Shown: positions 1 through 8,466 of the stretch, piece after piece
Layout of the letters: every line of letters starts with the position of its first letter
Position numbering within the stretch: the first letter of the stretch is position 1
Assembly: GCF_030454045.1 (NCBI RefSeq)
Contig: NZ_JAKDJE010000021.1
Span: 1 to 42,959, forward strand
Direction of reading: 5' to 3'
Source of the DNA: Psychrobacter sp.
GTDB lineage: Bacteria > Pseudomonadota > Gammaproteobacteria > Pseudomonadales > Moraxellaceae
DNA length: 42,959 nucleotides
Translations under genes and position numbers: made by a program
Notes under the pieces: model-generated
Databases searched by the model: none
What the model saw: the letters and a program-made list of their open reading frames with translations, nothing else
What the model was told of the DNA's origin: nothing

Positions 1-84
1 TATCAGCAAGCATTTAATCTAAACGGCAGTTACACAGAATTCGGGATGGTCTCGAAACCTCTATCTAAACTATTATCTAACTAA
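1..84 (+). CDS. 3' end of an unidentified protein gene (partial)
   Basis: Reading frame 1 is open from the window edge through 27 codons and stops with TAA at 82-84; the other two forward frames hit stops early. The C-terminal residues end in SKPLSKLLSN. A strong terminator hairpin follows at 105-137, as expected for a real gene end. Too little is visible to name the product. Confidence 0.45.
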   Translation, partial: YQQAFNLNGSYTEFGMVSKPLSKLLSN

Positions 85-104
85 CATTATTATCTACCTG
101 ACAT

Positions 105-137
105 AAAAAAGCCGCATAATTTATCATGCGGTTTTTT
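105..137. terminator. Bidirectional rho-independent terminator
   Basis: GCCGCAT and ATGCGG(T) arms pair around a short AT loop. The hairpin is flanked by an A-run on the left and a T-run on the right, so it can end both the gene at 1-84 (+) and the csbD-like gene (-). Confidence 0.85.
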
Positions 138-194
138 ATTTTCTTCAAAGAAATATCTTTTTTTCAGAAAACTTTCTTTTATAAGAAAAGTGGA

Positions 195-398
195 TTAGTA
201 ATTGTTTTCGCGGCGCCAGTCATCTACTTCGCGCTCAGCGTGATCTTGGGCATGACCATAACGCTCTTGGACACGGCCAACCAGCTTATCACGGCTACCT
301 TCCACTTGATCTAAATCGTCATCAGTTAGCTCACCCCATTTTTGTTTTACTGAGCCTTTTATCTGTTTCCATTCGCCTTTTAAAGTATTCTCATTCAT
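195..398 (-). CDS. CsbD family stress-response protein
   Basis: 67-residue, highly charged protein beginning MNENTLKGEWKQIKG, which is the signature start of the CsbD family (compare E. coli YjbJ). The family is known as small, abundant, stress-induced soluble proteins of unresolved function. The middle carries the typical KQKWGELTDDDLDQVEG segment. A good ribosome site (AAGGAA) lies about 8 bases before the ATG at 398. The gene stands alone, convergent with the fragment at 1-84 and sharing its terminator. Its upstream side is a 720-base gene-free region. The forward 62-codon frame across it (126-314) is a shadow. Confidence 0.9.
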   Translation of the reverse strand: MNENTLKGEWKQIKGSVKQKWGELTDDDLDQVEGSRDKLVGRVQERYGHAQDHAEREVDDWRRENNY

Positions 399-912
399 GA
401 TTATATTCCTTTTATCTTATTTGATTCACTTTCATCAAATAGTCTTTGAGTTTATTGACGATATGAATATCGTTTGTTAGAGCTACTGATTTATTACTTT
501 TTTTATTTTATTTTAGTAGTTCACAAGTATCATTGGTTGCTACCAAATATCTTGTGATAATTAATATAGGGCTTTTCAATTCAGCTGTCTGTATACGCTA
601 TGTTTATAGTGTTACTTAATTATAGTGAGCGTGCATCGTGTGTTATCTGCTCACCGACTGTATTAATGATGCGTAAATTGCGTCTATTGTACGTAATGTC
701 CATCGAATTGAGACCGATATCTAAAGGTAAGTGTCACATGGGGAACTATAAATATACGGGCTAGATAACTGCGCAATCTCGTAGCGTATGTCAACTGGGA
801 AAGGGGGTGGGGTATTTATAGTAAACAAACATGCTGATCTTATGAAGCATTAATCTGTTTTGTGAAGCACGAGTCCTACTATGTGTTTGGCTATAGACTT
901 ATGGTTTAAATG

Positions 913-928
913 ACTATAACCTTATAGT
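913..928. promoter_or_regulatory. Perfect palindrome, candidate operator
   Basis: ACTATAA, two Cs, then TTATAGT: a perfect 7-2-7 inverted repeat about 190 bases before the TetR start. TetR-family proteins bind such palindromes, often near their own gene. Assignment to this regulator is inference. Confidence 0.35.
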
Positions 929-970
929 TGAAACGGCGACTTCTGTAAAAACTATTCGCTCTAGAGCTCA

Positions 971-1012
971 TTAACTTAATGACTATTAGCTTAAAAGACG
1001 GTTAGCTTAAAA
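971..1012 (+). repeat. Three short direct repeats (TTAnCTTAA)
   Basis: TTAACTTAAT starts at 971, TTAGCTTAAAA at 986 and TTAGCTTAAAA at 1002, giving periods of 15 and 16 bases; the first two are each followed by GAC. They lie 105-150 bases before the TetR start. Confidence 0.6.
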
Positions 1013-1118
1013 ACAGATATCAGCAGTTGGGCTGTCTGACCTATTTTTGTCACGGGTGATTTAAGCGAACTGACTGACGTATCGATTTCATTGTTTATCG
1101 AGTAGGAATATCTCTGCA

Positions 1119-1820
1119 TTGAACATATTAGCGCAAAATACAAACACCCCCATAGAGTCGAAACGTGAGCAAGCAAAAGCTAGAACGCGGCGCGCCTTAT
1201 TAAAAAGTGCGTTACGGCTCTATAGCCTAGAGGGTGCTCAGGGCATGAGTATGAATAAAGTGGCTAAAGGCGCTGGCATTGCGCAGCCCAGTTTTTATAA
1301 TCATTTTGATAGCTTGGATGCGCTACAGAACGAGCTCAGCGCTCAGCTAAAAGAGAATTATCTATCGCCGATGCGGCTGGCATGGGTAAATATGCTCAAA
1401 GACTACGATGCCCTGAGCAAAGATCAATTCAATCAGCAATGCCGTCAATGTCTGACACTGATTTTTGATTCAGCGTTTCGAAACATCGCGCTATTTCAGC
1501 ACTTGCTCGAAGATCGCCCGCGATTCACTGCCGATATAGAAAACCAATCCTCACTCAATAATGGACTGGGCAATCTGGTCGCAGACATACAAGAGGAGTG
1601 GACAGAGATATTCATGCAGGGATTACAGTTGTCTAATCGCACTTGTGAGCGCAGTGCGGTGAATCTCTGTGTGGATATGGCAGCTGCACAAGTACATGAG
1701 CTGATCTTGGGCTGTCATCAGCAGCGTTATTCAAGGGAGCAGGCGATTACCACCTTGAGCACCAGCTTTGATGCCTTATTTGCCAATTTTTTGCACGGAA
1801 GCAACCATAGTGGATCATGA
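1119..1820 (+). CDS. TetR/AcrR family transcriptional regulator
   Basis: 233 residues. The N-terminal TetR helix-turn-helix spans about residues 23-70, with the typical GMSMNKVAKGAGIAQPSFYNHF pattern broken here as SMNKVAKGAGIAQ and SFYNHF. The rest is a variable ligand-binding and dimerisation domain. The start is TTG at 1119, with AGGAA at 1104-1108 as ribosome site; the first ATG downstream (1245) would remove helix 1 of the DNA-binding domain. The gene ends 48 bases before the molybdopterin oxidoreductase start on the same strand, so the two are probably co-transcribed and the regulator probably controls that enzyme (inference). Ligand unknown. Confidence 0.88.
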   Translation: MNILAQNTNTPIESKREQAKARTRRALLKSALRLYSLEGAQGMSMNKVAKGAGIAQPSFYNHFDSLDALQNELSAQLKENYLSPMRLAWVNMLKDYDALSKDQFNQQCRQCLTLIFDSAFRNIALFQHLLEDRPRFTADIENQSSLNNGLGNLVADIQEEWTEIFMQGLQLSNRTCERSAVNLCVDMAAAQVHELILGCHQQRYSREQAITTLSTSFDALFANFLHGSNHSGS

Positions 1821-1868
1821 CATATCTCATGACAGCTAGGATAAATCAAAACCAAAGGGAGTATGACT

Positions 1869-4064
1869 ATGGCCACTACAGCGGCTAGTACGACGGATAA
1901 CGAACAAATCCACTTTCGAACTTGTACTTTATGCGAGGCCATGTGCGGGGTCGAGATCAAGCACGATGGCGAAAAAGTCTTATCGATTAAAGGGGATAAA
2001 AACGATCCTTTCTCTCAAGGCTATATTTGCCCAAAAGCCACGGCTTTGCAGGATTTGCACGAAGACCCTGATCGTTTGCGAGGCCCTGTCAAGAGAACGG
2101 CGGATGGTTGGAAATCGATCAGTTGGATTGAGGCGTTAGATAAAGTCGCTGCAGGTATCCAGTTTGTTCAGCAAAAATATGGTCAAAATGCGTTTGGGGT
2201 CTATCTGGGTAATCCTAACGTACACAACATGGGCGGTATGCTGACCATCAAGCAGCTACTGACCAGCCTAAAGACGCGCAGTCGTTTTTCTGCGACCTCA
2301 ATTGACCAATTGCCGCACCATATCGTCAGCATGCATCTGTTTGGTCATATGCTGCGTATCCCTGTCCCTGATGTGAATCGCACACAGTACATGCTCATCA
2401 TCGGTGGCAACCCGCTGGCCTCTAATGGCAGTATCATGACCGCGCCCAACATGCGCCAAAAGCTCAAAGACATCAAAGCACGCGATGGCAAAGTGGTGGT
2501 GATCGACCCAAGACGCACCGAAACCGCAGATATTGCTAGCGAGCATCACTTTATTCGCCCAGCGACAGATGTATTGCTGTTACTTGCCATGCTCAATGAA
2601 ATCTACGCCCAAGGCTACGCCAAAGTAGATAGCCGAGTGGCAGCGCTGGCGCCAGAGATTGATCGTATTGAATCATTTGCAGAAGGATTCACACCTGAGT
2701 CGGTGGCAAAGATTACTGGTATTACTGCTGATGAAATCAAACGCATCGTCAAAGAGTTTTGTGAAGCCGAAAGCTCAGTCTGTTATGGTCGTATGGGTAT
2801 CTCAGTGCAAGAATTTGGTTTGCTGAGCCAATATCTGTCCATGGTTATCAATATCGTGACAGGACGCTTAGATGAAGTGGGCGGACTCATGTTCCCCAAT
2901 CCTGCGGTCGATGTGGTCAATAGCTCGGGCCCAGGTTATTTGGGCAAACGCCATAGCCGCGTGAGTAATCTACCTGATTTTAATGGCGAATATCCAGTGG
3001 TTGCGATGGCAGATGAGATGTTATTCGCAGGAGAAGGGCAGTTAAAAGGCTTTATGAGTATCGCGGGAAACCCTGTCCTTAGCACGCCAAATGGCGAAAA
3101 GCTAGATGAGGCCTTATCAGGGCTTGAGTTTATGGTGTCGCTTGATTACTTTGTGACTGAGACCAGCCGTCATGCCAATATTATCCTGCCGCCCGTCTCG
3201 CCACTCGAGCGTGACCATTACGACATTACGTTTAATGGTTTTGCTGTACATAACGTTGCCAAATACTCGCCTGCCTTATTTAGCAAAACGGACAATGAAA
3301 AGCACGACTGGGAGATTTATCTAGAGCTTGCCGATCGCTTGGACAAAGACGCGCCAGAAGCGGTACAAAAAGAACGTGCCGCGACAAAAGCCTTTGGACC
3401 GAAATTCTTACTTGACCAAGGTCTCAAGTACGGACCTTATAAAGACGTCACATTGGATGCGCTGATAGACAATCCACACGGTATTGATTTAGGACCATTG
3501 CATCGTATGTTGCCAGAGGCAATCAAGCATGCCGATAAGCAAATCAATCTCAATGTTGATTTTTATCAGGCAGATTTGGCACGGGTCAAAGAGATGATGC
3601 AGCAGTACGATGATCAAGAGATTTTGCTCATTGGTCGTCGCCAAGTACGTAGCAACAACTCATGGCTGCACAATAGTTATCGATTGGTGAAAGGTAAGTC
3701 GCGTTGTACACTAATGCTGCATCCAGAAACAGCAGCACAGCACGGTATTGTAGACGGGCAAGACGTGAAAGTGACCTCTCGCGTAGGCAGTGTGGCCATT
3801 GCAGCAGAAGTTACCGATGAGTTGATGCCAGGCGTCGTGAGTATTCCGCATGGCTTTGGTCACGGACGTAAAGGCGTCAAGCAGAAGATTGCGCAAGCGC
3901 ATGCCGGTGTCAGTGTCAATGACTTAACAGATGATACCTTGATTGATCAGTTGAGTGGTAATGCCGCCGTCAATGGCGTGCCTGTGCAATTAGAGGCGTT
4001 GGATATAGATGTAAATAGCTTATCTACTGCTAAAGAGACTGTAGCGGAAAGTGAAGTAGCATAA
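1869..4064 (+). CDS. Molybdopterin oxidoreductase, formate dehydrogenase-like
   Basis: 731 residues. The N-terminus has a 4Fe-4S motif, C-x2-C-x3-C-x27-C (Cys19, 22, 26, 54), followed by the molybdopterin oxidoreductase core and a C-terminal molydopterin dinucleotide-binding domain (RRQVRSNNSWLHNS region onward). No signal peptide is visible, so it is probably cytoplasmic. Where formate dehydrogenases carry Cys or Sec as metal ligand this protein reads SATSIDQLPHH, so the ligand and substrate are uncertain. ATG also occurs at 1863, but the AAGGGAG ribosome site would then sit too close; 1869 gives a spacer of about 7. It follows the TetR gene and ends before a bidirectional terminator. Substrate cannot be named. 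Confidence 0.85.
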   Translation: MATTAASTTDNEQIHFRTCTLCEAMCGVEIKHDGEKVLSIKGDKNDPFSQGYICPKATALQDLHEDPDRLRGPVKRTADGWKSISWIEALDKVAAGIQFVQQKYGQNAFGVYLGNPNVHNMGGMLTIKQLLTSLKTRSRFSATSIDQLPHHIVSMHLFGHMLRIPVPDVNRTQYMLIIGGNPLASNGSIMTAPNMRQKLKDIKARDGKVVVIDPRRTETADIASEHHFIRPATDVLLLLAMLNEIYAQGYAKVDSRVAALAPEIDRIESFAEGFTPESVAKITGITADEIKRIVKEFCEAESSVCYGRMGISVQEFGLLSQYLSMVINIVTGRLDEVGGLMFPNPAVDVVNSSGPGYLGKRHSRVSNLPDFNGEYPVVAMADEMLFAGEGQLKGFMSIAGNPVLSTPNGEKLDEALSGLEFMVSLDYFVTETSRHANIILPPVSPLERDHYDITFNGFAVHNVAKYSPALFSKTDNEKHDWEIYLELADRLDKDAPEAVQKERAATKAFGPKFLLDQGLKYGPYKDVTLDALIDNPHGIDLGPLHRMLPEAIKHADKQINLNVDFYQADLARVKEMMQQYDDQEILLIGRRQVRSNNSWLHNSYRLVKGKSRCTLMLHPETAAQHGIVDGQDVKVTSRVGSVAIAAEVTDELMPGVVSIPHGFGHGRKGVKQKIAQAHAGVSVNDLTDDTLIDQLSGNAAVNGVPVQLEALDIDVNSLSTAKETVAESEVA

Positions 4065-4093
4065 AGTTAATTATAAATTGTAGACATAAAAAA

Positions 4094-4126
4094 GAAGCGT
4101 TCACGTAAAGTGAGCGCCTTTTTTGT
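4094..4126. terminator. Bidirectional terminator
   Basis: GCGTTCAC pairs with GTGAGCGC (one G-U wobble) around GTAAA, with A-run on the left and T-run on the right. It separates the oxidoreductase (+) from the convergent DadA-like gene (-). Confidence 0.85.
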
Positions 4127-4154
4127 TTGCAATCTGAATATATCACTGATCCGA

Positions 4155-5480
4155 TTAAACACTCATGCCGACAAAATCAAAATCAACGCTGGGCGTTTCT
4201 CCTTGTATCAATAAGCTAATCGCTTTTGCGGAGCCACAAGCATGCGTCCAGCCTAATGTGCCATGCCCCGTATTGAGCCATAGATTGTCAAAAGTGGCTG
4301 ACGCGTTATGGCTACCATGTTTGACTTGACCGCAATGCGCACGACCAATCAAAGGTACGTTCGACGGGGTCATGGGGCGCAGTCCTGTCCAATATTGAAC
4401 CGAATTTGCGATGATACCTTTTGGAAATAATTGCTGCACGCGGCGCGTAATGGCCTCACAGCGCGTGGCATTTAGGTCTAAATTATAACCATTAAACTCT
4501 GCGGTGCCCGCGACTCGCAATTTATCACCCAGCCGCGAGGTCACCAGCTTAAACTCATCATCAATCAGGCTAACAAAAGGCGCTAAATGCGGCGCACGTG
4601 GATTGACGGTATAGGTGGCCGAATAGCCCTTTGCTGGAAAAATAGGCACGTGAATGCCCAAAGATTTTAATAGAGGAACGCTATAGCTACCTAGCGCGAC
4701 CACGTGACTATCAGCGCTAAAGGTTTGCGCATTTTCACCTTTTGGGCGAATGGTAATACTGTGTACATGTGGACGTACAGAGTCGGCATCGGTATTGAGC
4801 GCTAGGATCTCTGTATCATATAAAAATGTGACACCCGCATCGACGCAGCGCTGTGCTAAACGCTGCGTAAACAGATGTGCGTTGCCCGATTCGTCGCGGC
4901 TAGTATAGGTTGCGCCTGTGAGTTTATGTGCAATGGGATAGAGGGCAGGTTCCAAGTTAACGGCATTATTGATGTCAATCACATGGCGCTCACAGCCCAG
5001 CGCTTGCATACGCTCAGTGGGTTCGATAGCGGCATCAAACTCCGCTTGGCTGGTATAAAAGTGCATGATACCGCGCGTTTGCTGCTCATAATTGATACCG
5101 ATATCGGCGCGTAGTTGCTGCAGCGTATCGCGAGAATACAATCCCAAGCGTACCATTTGTACCAGATTGGCATCGGCTCTATCGGCGCGGCACTCTTGCA
5201 AAAACTGCATCGCCCATTTGAGCTGATCCTTATCCGCACGCAGACGGAATAACAGCGGTGCATCCTCTTTAAACAACCATTTGAGCGCTTTCATCGGGGT
5301 GGTAGGATTGGCCCACGGCGTCGCATGAGAGACCGATATTTGACCACCATTGGCAAAGGACGTCTGCATCCCTGCCGCCGATTCGCGCTCGATCACGGTC
5401 ACATCATAGCCTGCTTGACGTAGATACCATGCGGTGGTTACGCCCACCACGCCTGCTCCGAGTACCGCAATATGTGTCAT
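4155..5480 (-). CDS. dadA: D-amino acid dehydrogenase, DadA-like FAD oxidoreductase
   Basis: 441 residues from the chosen ATG at 5480 (THIAVLGAGVVGV follows). An earlier in-frame ATG at 5507 would add nine residues; the shorter form matches the DadA family start, but no strong ribosome site decides it. The N-terminal GAGVVG is the FAD Rossmann motif and the C-terminus has the DAO-family signature GLRPMTPSNVPLIGR and TGHGTLGW. DadA is a membrane-associated flavoenzyme that oxidises D-amino acids, classically D-alanine, to keto acids and feeds electrons to the respiratory chain. No dadX racemase gene is adjacent. It lies 91 bases behind ygfZ on the same strand. Exact substrate is inferred from family. 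Confidence 0.85.
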   Translation of the reverse strand: MTHIAVLGAGVVGVTTAWYLRQAGYDVTVIERESAAGMQTSFANGGQISVSHATPWANPTTPMKALKWLFKEDAPLLFRLRADKDQLKWAMQFLQECRADRADANLVQMVRLGLYSRDTLQQLRADIGINYEQQTRGIMHFYTSQAEFDAAIEPTERMQALGCERHVIDINNAVNLEPALYPIAHKLTGATYTSRDESGNAHLFTQRLAQRCVDAGVTFLYDTEILALNTDADSVRPHVHSITIRPKGENAQTFSADSHVVALGSYSVPLLKSLGIHVPIFPAKGYSATYTVNPRAPHLAPFVSLIDDEFKLVTSRLGDKLRVAGTAEFNGYNLDLNATRCEAITRRVQQLFPKGIIANSVQYWTGLRPMTPSNVPLIGRAHCGQVKHGSHNASATFDNLWLNTGHGTLGWTHACGSAKAISLLIQGETPSVDFDFVGMSV

Positions 5481-5571
5481 GGGATTCTCTATGCTCATGT
5501 TAATCATGACGGCAGCCGTGTATTAGCTTGCCATCACCGTTGCTGCGCCGCCTATTTGTTTCAGCCTGATT

Positions 5572-6324
5572 TTACTTTGGGCGCGCAACATCCACCTGTA
5601 GTGCGGCTGGCAAGTCCAATATATTCAAATCGCTTTCTGCCAATTGCTCAGGACGTGCCACGACAAGGGCTATAAATCCATTGTCATTTTCCATCGCATT
5701 GACCACTTGGATTTTATCGAGTTTGTCGCCTGCTGCGGGGAGCGTGCCTGTGCCTTTGACATAATGCAAAAACGCTTTGGGCGCAGATTTAAAATAAATA
5801 CGGGCGATGACTTCTTGGCCCAAATAACAGCCTTTATCATAGTCCATGCCGCCACGCTGATGCAGGCGCAGCTCTTGCGGCTGAAACTCACCTTGAGTTG
5901 CCGCGACAATCCAGTAATTACCAGTCGCTAGGCTGCATGCCATCCAATCCTGCGTGTCTTTAGCGGTATTGTGATCGTCTTTATGGCTAAAGGTTGGCGC
6001 ATCTGCCAGCACACAAGGGTAAATGGTAGCTGGTGCACTGGTGTCAAATTTAGAAAACGCGCCAAACTTTTTTAAATGAGCTTGTAAGGCATCTGCACAA
6101 TCGCTGCTGATGACCACATCGTAGTGCTTTTCGGCTTGTTTTTTGATCCAAATGCCAAATTCAATACGACCTTTTAGATTACAAATAGCCGCTGCTTGAT
6201 AGCTAAGCCCAAGTTTGGTGACATCGCAGGTCAATTGCCCTTGCAGGAATTTTTCGGCATCCTCGCCTTGAATGGTCAGCTGCGAAAACTGCGGCAATGC
6301 TGAGGGGTTTGGAGATTGTGTCAT
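5572..6324 (-). CDS. ygfZ: Folate-binding Fe-S cluster repair protein YgfZ
   Basis: 250 residues. The family signature K-G-C-[FY]-x-G-Q-E appears as KGCYLGQE at residues 164-171; its Cys is essential in E. coli YgfZ. The protein belongs to the GcvT-like tetrahydrofolate-binding family and is known to support repair or assembly of Fe-S enzymes. An upstream in-frame ATG (6372) would add 16 residues, but AAGGA at 6333-6337 is spaced correctly only for 6324. It is shorter than E. coli YgfZ (326 aa), lacking some middle sequence. It is read toward dadA and divergent from yjdM. Confidence 0.9.
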   Translation of the reverse strand: MTQSPNPSALPQFSQLTIQGEDAEKFLQGQLTCDVTKLGLSYQAAAICNLKGRIEFGIWIKKQAEKHYDVVISSDCADALQAHLKKFGAFSKFDTSAPATIYPCVLADAPTFSHKDDHNTAKDTQDWMACSLATGNYWIVAATQGEFQPQELRLHQRGGMDYDKGCYLGQEVIARIYFKSAPKAFLHYVKGTGTLPAAGDKLDKIQVVNAMENDNGFIALVVARPEQLAESDLNILDLPAALQVDVARPK

Positions 6325-6636
6325 TGTTGTTATCCTTCTACTGAAAGCTTCATTATTGAGGTCTAGAGACAAAATCGAAGTGATAAAAATAAAAATTATA
6401 GAGGTGCTTTTTCACTGACAAAACCTGTCAGAATAAATGTCAATAAGGTTAAGAAGAGTACCACAAAAACGCTATCACAAAAACGTCACTACTAAGTGGG
6501 GCGCTTAAGTGTGGGTTAAGCATTAAATTGGGCGTAGTACGCCATTTTCAACGGTACAAATTGGTTAAAAATGGCGAGTTGCGGTACAATGGGCGCTCTA
6601 TAACAACCCTAATACCCGATGACTGCCGAGGATATG
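6325..6636. other. Divergent promoter region ygfZ/yjdM
   Basis: 312 bases without a gene. It holds two inverted repeats: CTGACA-5-TGTCAG at 6415-6431, and a longer 13-bp imperfect one at 6540-6576. A weak promoter for yjdM may use TTGGTT (6561-6566) and TACAAT (6585-6590) with an 18-base spacer. Confidence 0.45.
6540..6576. repeat. 13-bp inverted repeat before yjdM
   Basis: CGCCATTTTCAAC at 6540-6552 pairs with GTTAAAAATGGCG at 6564-6576 in 12 of 13 positions, with an 11-base gap. A second small palindrome (GGCGTAGTACGCC, 6531-6543) overlaps its left end. The right arm overlaps the possible yjdM -35 box, so an operator role is plausible. Confidence 0.55.
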
Positions 6637-6990
6637 ATGAGCTTACCAAATTGCCCAAAATGTGATGCTGAATATACGTATGAAGATGGTGCGTTACTGG
6701 TATGTCCGATGTGCGCTCACGAGTGGACGGCGGCTGAGACGGATGCGGCACAAGCGGAAGAGCAAGATACCGTCATTCGTGATGCGGTTGGCAATGAGTT
6801 ACAGGACGGCGATGCGGTGACCGTGATCAAAGATTTAAAGGTGAAAGGCTCTTCACTTGTCATCAAGATTGGAACTAAAGCGAAAAGTATTCGCCTGCTG
6901 CCAGATGCGACCGATGGTCACGATATTGATTGTAAACTCGATGGCTATGGCCCAATGAAGCTCAAATCTTCTGTCGTCAAAAAAGCGTAA
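6637..6990 (+). CDS. yjdM: YjdM (PhnA) family zinc-ribbon protein
   Basis: 117 residues starting MSLPNCPKC, matching E. coli YjdM almost from the first residue. Cys6, Cys9, Cys23 and Cys26 form a CxxC...CxxC zinc ribbon; the C-terminal half is the conserved PhnA domain (GNELQDGDAVTVIKDLKVKG). Its biochemical role is not established. The old name PhnA suggests phosphonate use, but the gene stands alone and no phosphonate genes are nearby. ATGs also occur at 6619 and 6634; GAGGA at 6628-6632 and the family start favour 6637. Confidence 0.9.
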   Translation: MSLPNCPKCDAEYTYEDGALLVCPMCAHEWTAAETDAAQAEEQDTVIRDAVGNELQDGDAVTVIKDLKVKGSSLVIKIGTKAKSIRLLPDATDGHDIDCKLDGYGPMKLKSSVVKKA

Positions 6991-7096
6991 ATTGTAAAAA
7001 TGTCTTGAAAGATTCGATAATAAACAAATATAAGACTGACGACATTTAGAAAATACAGAACTGACAGAATATAAAACCTATAAATAGAGAATAGCT

Positions 7097-8398
7097 ATGA
7101 GTACTAAAAACGAACAGCTTTTTGCCCAAGCTCGCAAACATATTCCAGGCGGCGTTAATTCACCCGTCCGCGCCTTTGCAGGGGTCGGTGGTACGCCAAT
7201 TTTTATGCACCGCGCTGATGGCAGCAAGATTTATGACACCGAAGACAATGCCTATATTGATTATGTGGGTTCTTGGGGCCCAATGATTTTGGGTCATGCG
7301 CATCCAAAAGTCATCGACGCTGTCAAACAAGCCGCCGATGATGGCTTAAGCTTTGGGACACCAACGCCGTTTGAAACCACGGTCGCTGACAAAATCTGTG
7401 AGCTCGTTCCGAGCGTTGAGATGATTCGCATGACCAGCTCGGGGACTGAGGCGACCATGAGTGCGATTCGTTTGGCACGCGGTTATACTCAGCGTGACAA
7501 AATCGTCAAGTTTGAAGGCTGCTATCATGGCCATTCAGACAGTTTACTTGTCAAAGCAGGCTCAGGCATGCTTGATATCGGTGAGCCAACGTCTAAAGGC
7601 GTCCCAGCCGATTTTGCGAAGCACACGATCACGATTCCTTATAATGATCCGCAAGCGATCAAAGACTGCTTTGAAAAATGGGGCGACGAGATTGCTTGTG
7701 TAATCTTGGAGCCTATCGCTGGCAACATGAATATGGTTATTCCAGCGCAAGAGTTCCATAACACGTTGCGTGCCCAGTGTACTGAGCATGGTGCAGTATT
7801 GATTTTTGATGAAGTCATGACAGGATTCCGCGTGGGTCTTGGCGGCGCGCAAGCACACTTCGGTATCACGCCTGATTTGACCTGTTTTGGCAAAATCATT
7901 GGTGCAGGTCTACCAGTTGGTGCGTTTGGTGGTAAAGAAGAAATCATGTCTTGTATCGCGCCACTTGGCGGCGTCTATCAAGCGGGTACGCTATCAGGTA
8001 ACCCACTTGCGATGCGTGCTGGTATCGCGATGTTTGAAGACTTAACGGCAGAAGGCTTTTACGACGATCTATCTGCTAAAGTCGATCATCTGGTCGATGG
8101 TTTCCAAGCGGCGGCGGATAAGCATGGCATCAATCTGCGCACCAATAAATTGGGCGGCATGTTTGGTATGTTCTTTGTCAAAGACGCTGATACCAAAACC
8201 CCAAGTAACTTTGATGATGTGACAGAGTGCGACATGGAGGTGTTCAATACCTTCTTCCACGGTATGTTAGATCGCGGTATCTACTTGGCGCCGTCTGCGT
8301 ATGAAGCAGGCTTTATGTCAATCAAGCACAGTAATGAAGATATCGATGCATCGATTAGTGCTGCTGATGAAATATTTGCAGAGATGGCAAAGGGTTAA
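7097..8398 (+). CDS. hemL: Glutamate-1-semialdehyde 2,1-aminomutase
   Basis: 433 residues, the usual length. It converts glutamate-1-semialdehyde to 5-aminolevulinate, the second C5-pathway step after HemA (encoded here at 28534). It is a cytosolic class III PLP enzyme. The PLP lysine is Lys266 in FGKIIGAGLPVGAFGG; SSGTEATMSA (residues 114-123) and FDEVMTGFR (237-245) are the cofactor-binding segments. The start ATG has only a weak GAGA ribosome site. The gene is monocistronic, 106 bases after yjdM, and ends before a strong bidirectional hairpin that runs into the convergent DUF962 gene. Confidence 0.97.
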   Translation: MSTKNEQLFAQARKHIPGGVNSPVRAFAGVGGTPIFMHRADGSKIYDTEDNAYIDYVGSWGPMILGHAHPKVIDAVKQAADDGLSFGTPTPFETTVADKICELVPSVEMIRMTSSGTEATMSAIRLARGYTQRDKIVKFEGCYHGHSDSLLVKAGSGMLDIGEPTSKGVPADFAKHTITIPYNDPQAIKDCFEKWGDEIACVILEPIAGNMNMVIPAQEFHNTLRAQCTEHGAVLIFDEVMTGFRVGLGGAQAHFGITPDLTCFGKIIGAGLPVGAFGGKEEIMSCIAPLGGVYQAGTLSGNPLAMRAGIAMFEDLTAEGFYDDLSAKVDHLVDGFQAAADKHGINLRTNKLGGMFGMFFVKDADTKTPSNFDDVTECDMEVFNTFFHGMLDRGIYLAPSAYEAGFMSIKHSNEDIDASISAADEIFAEMAKG

Positions 8399-8427
8399 AT
8401 CTCTCAAATCTTAGGCGTTTAAAAGAT

Positions 8428-8466
8428 AAACCAGCATTCATAAGTAAATTATGATGCTGGTTTTTT
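8428..8466. terminator. Bidirectional terminator overlapping the DUF962 gene end
   Basis: AAACCAGCATTCATA and TATGATGCTGGTTT pair around a short loop, followed by seven Ts on the plus strand and an A-rich left flank. The right arm encodes the last codons and stop of the convergent gene at 8449-8865. Confidence 0.85.

Larger units (their letters stand above)
399..1118. other. Gene-free region between csbD-like gene and tetR
   Basis: I see no convincing gene in these 720 bases. The region holds a perfect 16-bp palindrome (913-928), three spaced copies of a TTAnCTTAA element (971-1012) and a G-rich patch near 800-812. It must contain the promoters of both divergent flanking genes, but I could not assign -35/-10 boxes with confidence. 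Confidence 0.6.

Noticed and set aside
126..314. 62-codon forward frame with hydrophobic residues
   Set aside because: It is antisense to the well-supported CsbD-like gene and runs through the terminator.
6425..6442. Pho box CTGTCAG...TGTCA before ygfZ
   Set aside because: The TGTCA repeats are 12 bases apart, not 11, and the genes have no phosphate link.
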